Of a stretch of 64,000 nucleotides of DNA, positions 62,076 through 64,000 are shown piece after piece. The stretch comes from Paraburkholderia piptadeniae (GTDB taxonomy: Bacteria > Pseudomonadota > Gammaproteobacteria > Burkholderiales > Burkholderiaceae), in contig NZ_CYGY02000038.1 in the NCBI RefSeq assembly GCF_900007165.1, positions 1-64,000 on the forward strand. Reading direction: 5' to 3'. The notes beneath the pieces are model-generated. The model was not told where the DNA came from. It ran no database searches and saw nothing but the letters and a program-made list of their open reading frames with translations. Both the position numbers and the translations under genes were made by a program. Every line of letters starts with the position of its first letter. The stretch's first letter is position 1.

Positions 62076-64000
62076 TCATCCTGCACCCGACGCCAGTGCA
62101 TCGAGCAATGCTTTGGCCTCTCGCATATCGGCGGTGTCGAATCCCTCCGACAAGCCGTCGTACACCTGGGACAACACCTGCCGCGCGTCGGCCGCCTTGC
62201 CCTCGTCCTGCCACAGACGGGCGAGGCTCGACGCGGCGCGCAACTCGAGCGATCTCGCGCCCAGACGGCGAGACACGTCGAGCGCCTTGCGAAAACAGTG
62301 TTCGGCTTCGTCGCGGCGAGCCGATGCGCGATCGCCGTCACTCTTCGCTCCGAGCAACAGGCTGCCCTTGATCCGATGCAGTTCCGCCTCGTACCAATGC
62401 TCGCCTGACTTTTCGACGATCGCCATTGCTTCTTCGAGTGCTCCGAGGCCGCTCTTCGTGTCACCCGCGCGCCGGTAGCTGTCGGCAAGGAGCGCCAGAA
62501 AATACGGGCGATGGTCTTCGCCACCGGCGGCGCGATCGGCGGCGAGGCCTTGCCGCATCTGGGCGATCCCATCGTCGATATCTCCCAGCTCGCTCAACAC
62601 CCAGCCGCGGAAAATGGTTCCCCACGCGAGCCAGTAGGCCAATCCCTGTTCGGTCGAGAGCGTGATGACGGCTTCGGCATGCTCGCGGGCCAGCGGCGAT
62701 TCGCGCCTAAGCTGATGCAATTCGGCAGCGTAGGCGAGGGCGAATGCGAGATTCGGGCCGTAGGCGAGCTTATGCGCAAGGACAAGCGCCTCCTGGCAGC
62801 GCTTGCGGGCCTGATCTGGGCATCCCTGAAGCCACAAGGTCAGGGCGAGGAAGTTCAGCGCACGGATGCCGGGGTCCACGCCGTGCGAGAAGGAATGAGC
62901 CTGATGCTGCTCCGGATCGTAGATCGCAAGCGCCTGTTCGGTATGGTTGCGGGCGTCGTCGAGGTTCCCCTGCAGGAACTGGCACGCGCCGAGAGCGCCA
63001 TGCGCCTCGACGAGCAGGGCAGGGTCGTTTGCATGCCGCGCCACGTCGAGCATCTGCTTGCCCAGTTCGCGCGCCGTCGCGTATTCACCGTGCGTCATGA
63101 AATGGATTCGCAGGCCCAGTTGCGCCGCGAAGCGCTGCGCCGCGTCGCCTGTCTGCTCGCACAACGCGAGCGCGCGGGTATAGGCCGCAGCGACTTCCGG
63201 CGAGCCGTAACCTCGCACGGACATCAACGCCGGCCCCAATGACAGCCGCAGCGCCAGTTCCCTTTGCCTGCGCTCCGGCGTGTCGGGCAGACGTTCGAGC
63301 AACGTCAGCGCCGCTTCCAGGTGATGCATCGCATCGAGATGTGCGGCATGGCGGAGCGCCAGTTGCGCGGCGCGATGCAGATACTCGACGGCCTTCGGAA
63401 GGTTTCCGCTCAAGCTGTAGTGATGCGCCAGTTCGCTGCTGTAATCGGCGATGCTGGCGGGAAACAGCGCCTCGATCGCCTGCGCGGTTCGCTCGTGCAG
63501 CGCGCTGCGCCGCTCGGTGAGCAGCGAGTGCCCGGCAACTTCCTGCGTGAGGGCGTGCTTGAACGAATAATCCACTTCCGGAAACGCGGGCCGCTCGTAA
63601 ATGAACTCCGCGGCTTCCAGATGAGAGAGAAGCTGGCGCAGATCGTCGTCCGCACGCGCGATCTGGTCGCCGCAGATGAGCCGCACCAGGCTGAACGAAA
63701 ATTCCTTGCCGATCACGGCGAGCGTCTGCAGCAGTTCCTTCTCGGCGACGGGGAGCCGATCGATACGGCCCGCAAGCACGCCTTCGACGGTCGTCGGAAT
63801 ATGCAACGTCGCGGGAGGGCGCTCGATCCGGTAGCGGCCGGGCTCGCCGAGCAGCGATTTTTCCTCCGCGAGCGTCTGGACCACTTCCTCCATGAAGAAC
63901 GGATTGCCTTCCGTCTTCTCCAGGATCAGCTGCTTGAGCGGCGCGAGGCCAGGATCATCGCCGAGCAGCGCTGCAAGCAGTCCCTGTGCTTCGGCGGGAC
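62076..64000 (-). CDS. TPR-containing ATPase/cyclase-like signalling protein, 5' end outside window
   Basis: At least 640 residues; the reading frame is open to the window edge, so the N-terminus lies beyond 64000. The visible part starts with LILEKTEGNPFFMEEVVQTL and VEGVLAGRIDRLPVAEKELL, the end of a STAND-type ATPase module, then FKHALTQEVAGHSLL and about 400 residues of tetratricopeptide-like helices. This order (often cyclase, AAA ATPase, TPR) is common in large adenylate-cyclase-like proteins; whether a cyclase domain is present cannot be seen. Confidence 0.8.
   Translation of the reverse strand, partial: PAEAQGLLAALLGDDPGLAPLKQLILEKTEGNPFFMEEVVQTLAEEKSLLGEPGRYRIERPPATLHIPTTVEGVLAGRIDRLPVAEKELLQTLAVIGKEFSFSLVRLICGDQIARADDDLRQLLSHLEAAEFIYERPAFPEVDYSFKHALTQEVAGHSLLTERRSALHERTAQAIEALFPASIADYSSELAHHYSLSGNLPKAVEYLHRAAQLALRHAAHLDAMHHLEAALTLLERLPDTPERRQRELALRLSLGPALMSVRGYGSPEVAAAYTRALALCEQTGDAAQRFAAQLGLRIHFMTHGEYATARELGKQMLDVARHANDPALLVEAHGALGACQFLQGNLDDARNHTEQALAIYDPEQHQAHSFSHGVDPGIRALNFLALTLWLQGCPDQARKRCQEALVLAHKLAYGPNLAFALAYAAELHQLRRESPLAREHAEAVITLSTEQGLAYWLAWGTIFRGWVLSELGDIDDGIAQMRQGLAADRAAGGEDHRPYFLALLADSYRRAGDTKSGLGALEEAMAIVEKSGEHWYEAELHRIKGSLLLGAKSDGDRASARRDEAEHCFRKALDVSRRLGARSLELRAASSLARLWQDEGKAADARQVLSQVYDGLSEGFDTADMREAKALLDALASGAG

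Noticed and set aside
60764..62371. 535-codon plus-strand frame opposite the patatin gene
   Set aside because: Antisense to patatin and the TPR gene end, with no domain; GC skew keeps it open.
1..64000. CRISPR arrays, tRNA and rRNA genes
   Set aside because: No regularly spaced repeats, cas motifs, cloverleaf-like sequences or rRNA segments were recognised by eye.

Overview
The window is GC-rich, densely packed DNA from a Gram-negative betaproteobacterium, most probably a Burkholderiales member of the Paraburkholderia/Caballeronia type. The reasons are two general diffusion porins of the Burkholderia style, many LysR and GntR(FCD) regulators paired with catabolic operons, DUF3300/DUF2950 exported proteins and several aromatic-compound oxygenases. 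It reads as accessory or secondary-replicon DNA: there are no tRNA, rRNA or ribosomal protein genes, and at least seven gene remnants are scattered through it. Every functional name is inferred from motifs and remembered family features; no database search was possible.

Layout. 0.6-5.2 kb: a DUF305 plus beta-propeller operon, then a decaying stretch with a dicarboxylate-carrier remnant, a frameshifted SEC-C gene and small ORFs. 5.2-11.1 kb: an acidic amino acid module made of a solute-binding protein, a divergent LysR regulator, aspartase, two permeases and an ATPase. 11-24 kb: mixed small genes, including an HxlR regulator, MurQ, a ClpP-fold/LprI fusion, a SulP remnant, D-lactate dehydrogenase, an outer membrane protein, a truncated glgX, and a DUF3300/DUF2950 group. 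24-27.4 kb: an AspT-type antiporter and a porin.

27.4-36 kb holds the first catabolic cluster. A nitroreductase is divergent from an operon of maleylacetate-reductase-like dehydrogenase, amidase, tryptophan-2,3-dioxygenase-like heme protein and a LinD/PcpC-like GST dehalogenase. A WrbA-type quinone reductase and a LinE/PcpA-like hydroquinone ring-cleavage dioxygenase lie convergent to that operon, and a LysR regulator follows. This is the lower lindane/pentachlorophenol logic (dehalogenate, cleave, reduce) with two unexpected front-end enzymes, a heme dioxygenase and an amidase.

36-42 kb: a DHA2 exporter, a TupA-type ATP-grasp protein, a degenerate LuxR response regulator paired with a PDZ serine protease, and an isochorismatase-fold protein.

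42-59 kb holds the second cluster. A GntR gene is divergent from gamma-glutamyltranspeptidase, an MFS carrier and a GAF protein. A second GntR gene is divergent from an operon encoding a Rieske oxygenase, a glutamine-synthetase-like ligase, a [2Fe-2S] ferredoxin, a FAD ferredoxin reductase, a gamma-glutamyl hydrolase (class I GATase) and a LysR regulator. An AAHS-type carrier, a DUF4863 protein, a porin broken by a 50-bp tandem duplication and a second nitroreductase follow. The gene set resembles the gamma-glutamylation strategy of aniline dioxygenase (TdnQ/TdnT, AtdA1/AtdA2) combined with a different, single-subunit oxygenase and a separate ferredoxin/reductase chain. Inverted repeats in both GntR intergenic regions look like operators.

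59-64 kb: truncated thiolase and CaiB-like genes meeting tail to head, an HD phosphohydrolase, a patatin-like lipase, and a large TPR protein running off the window end.
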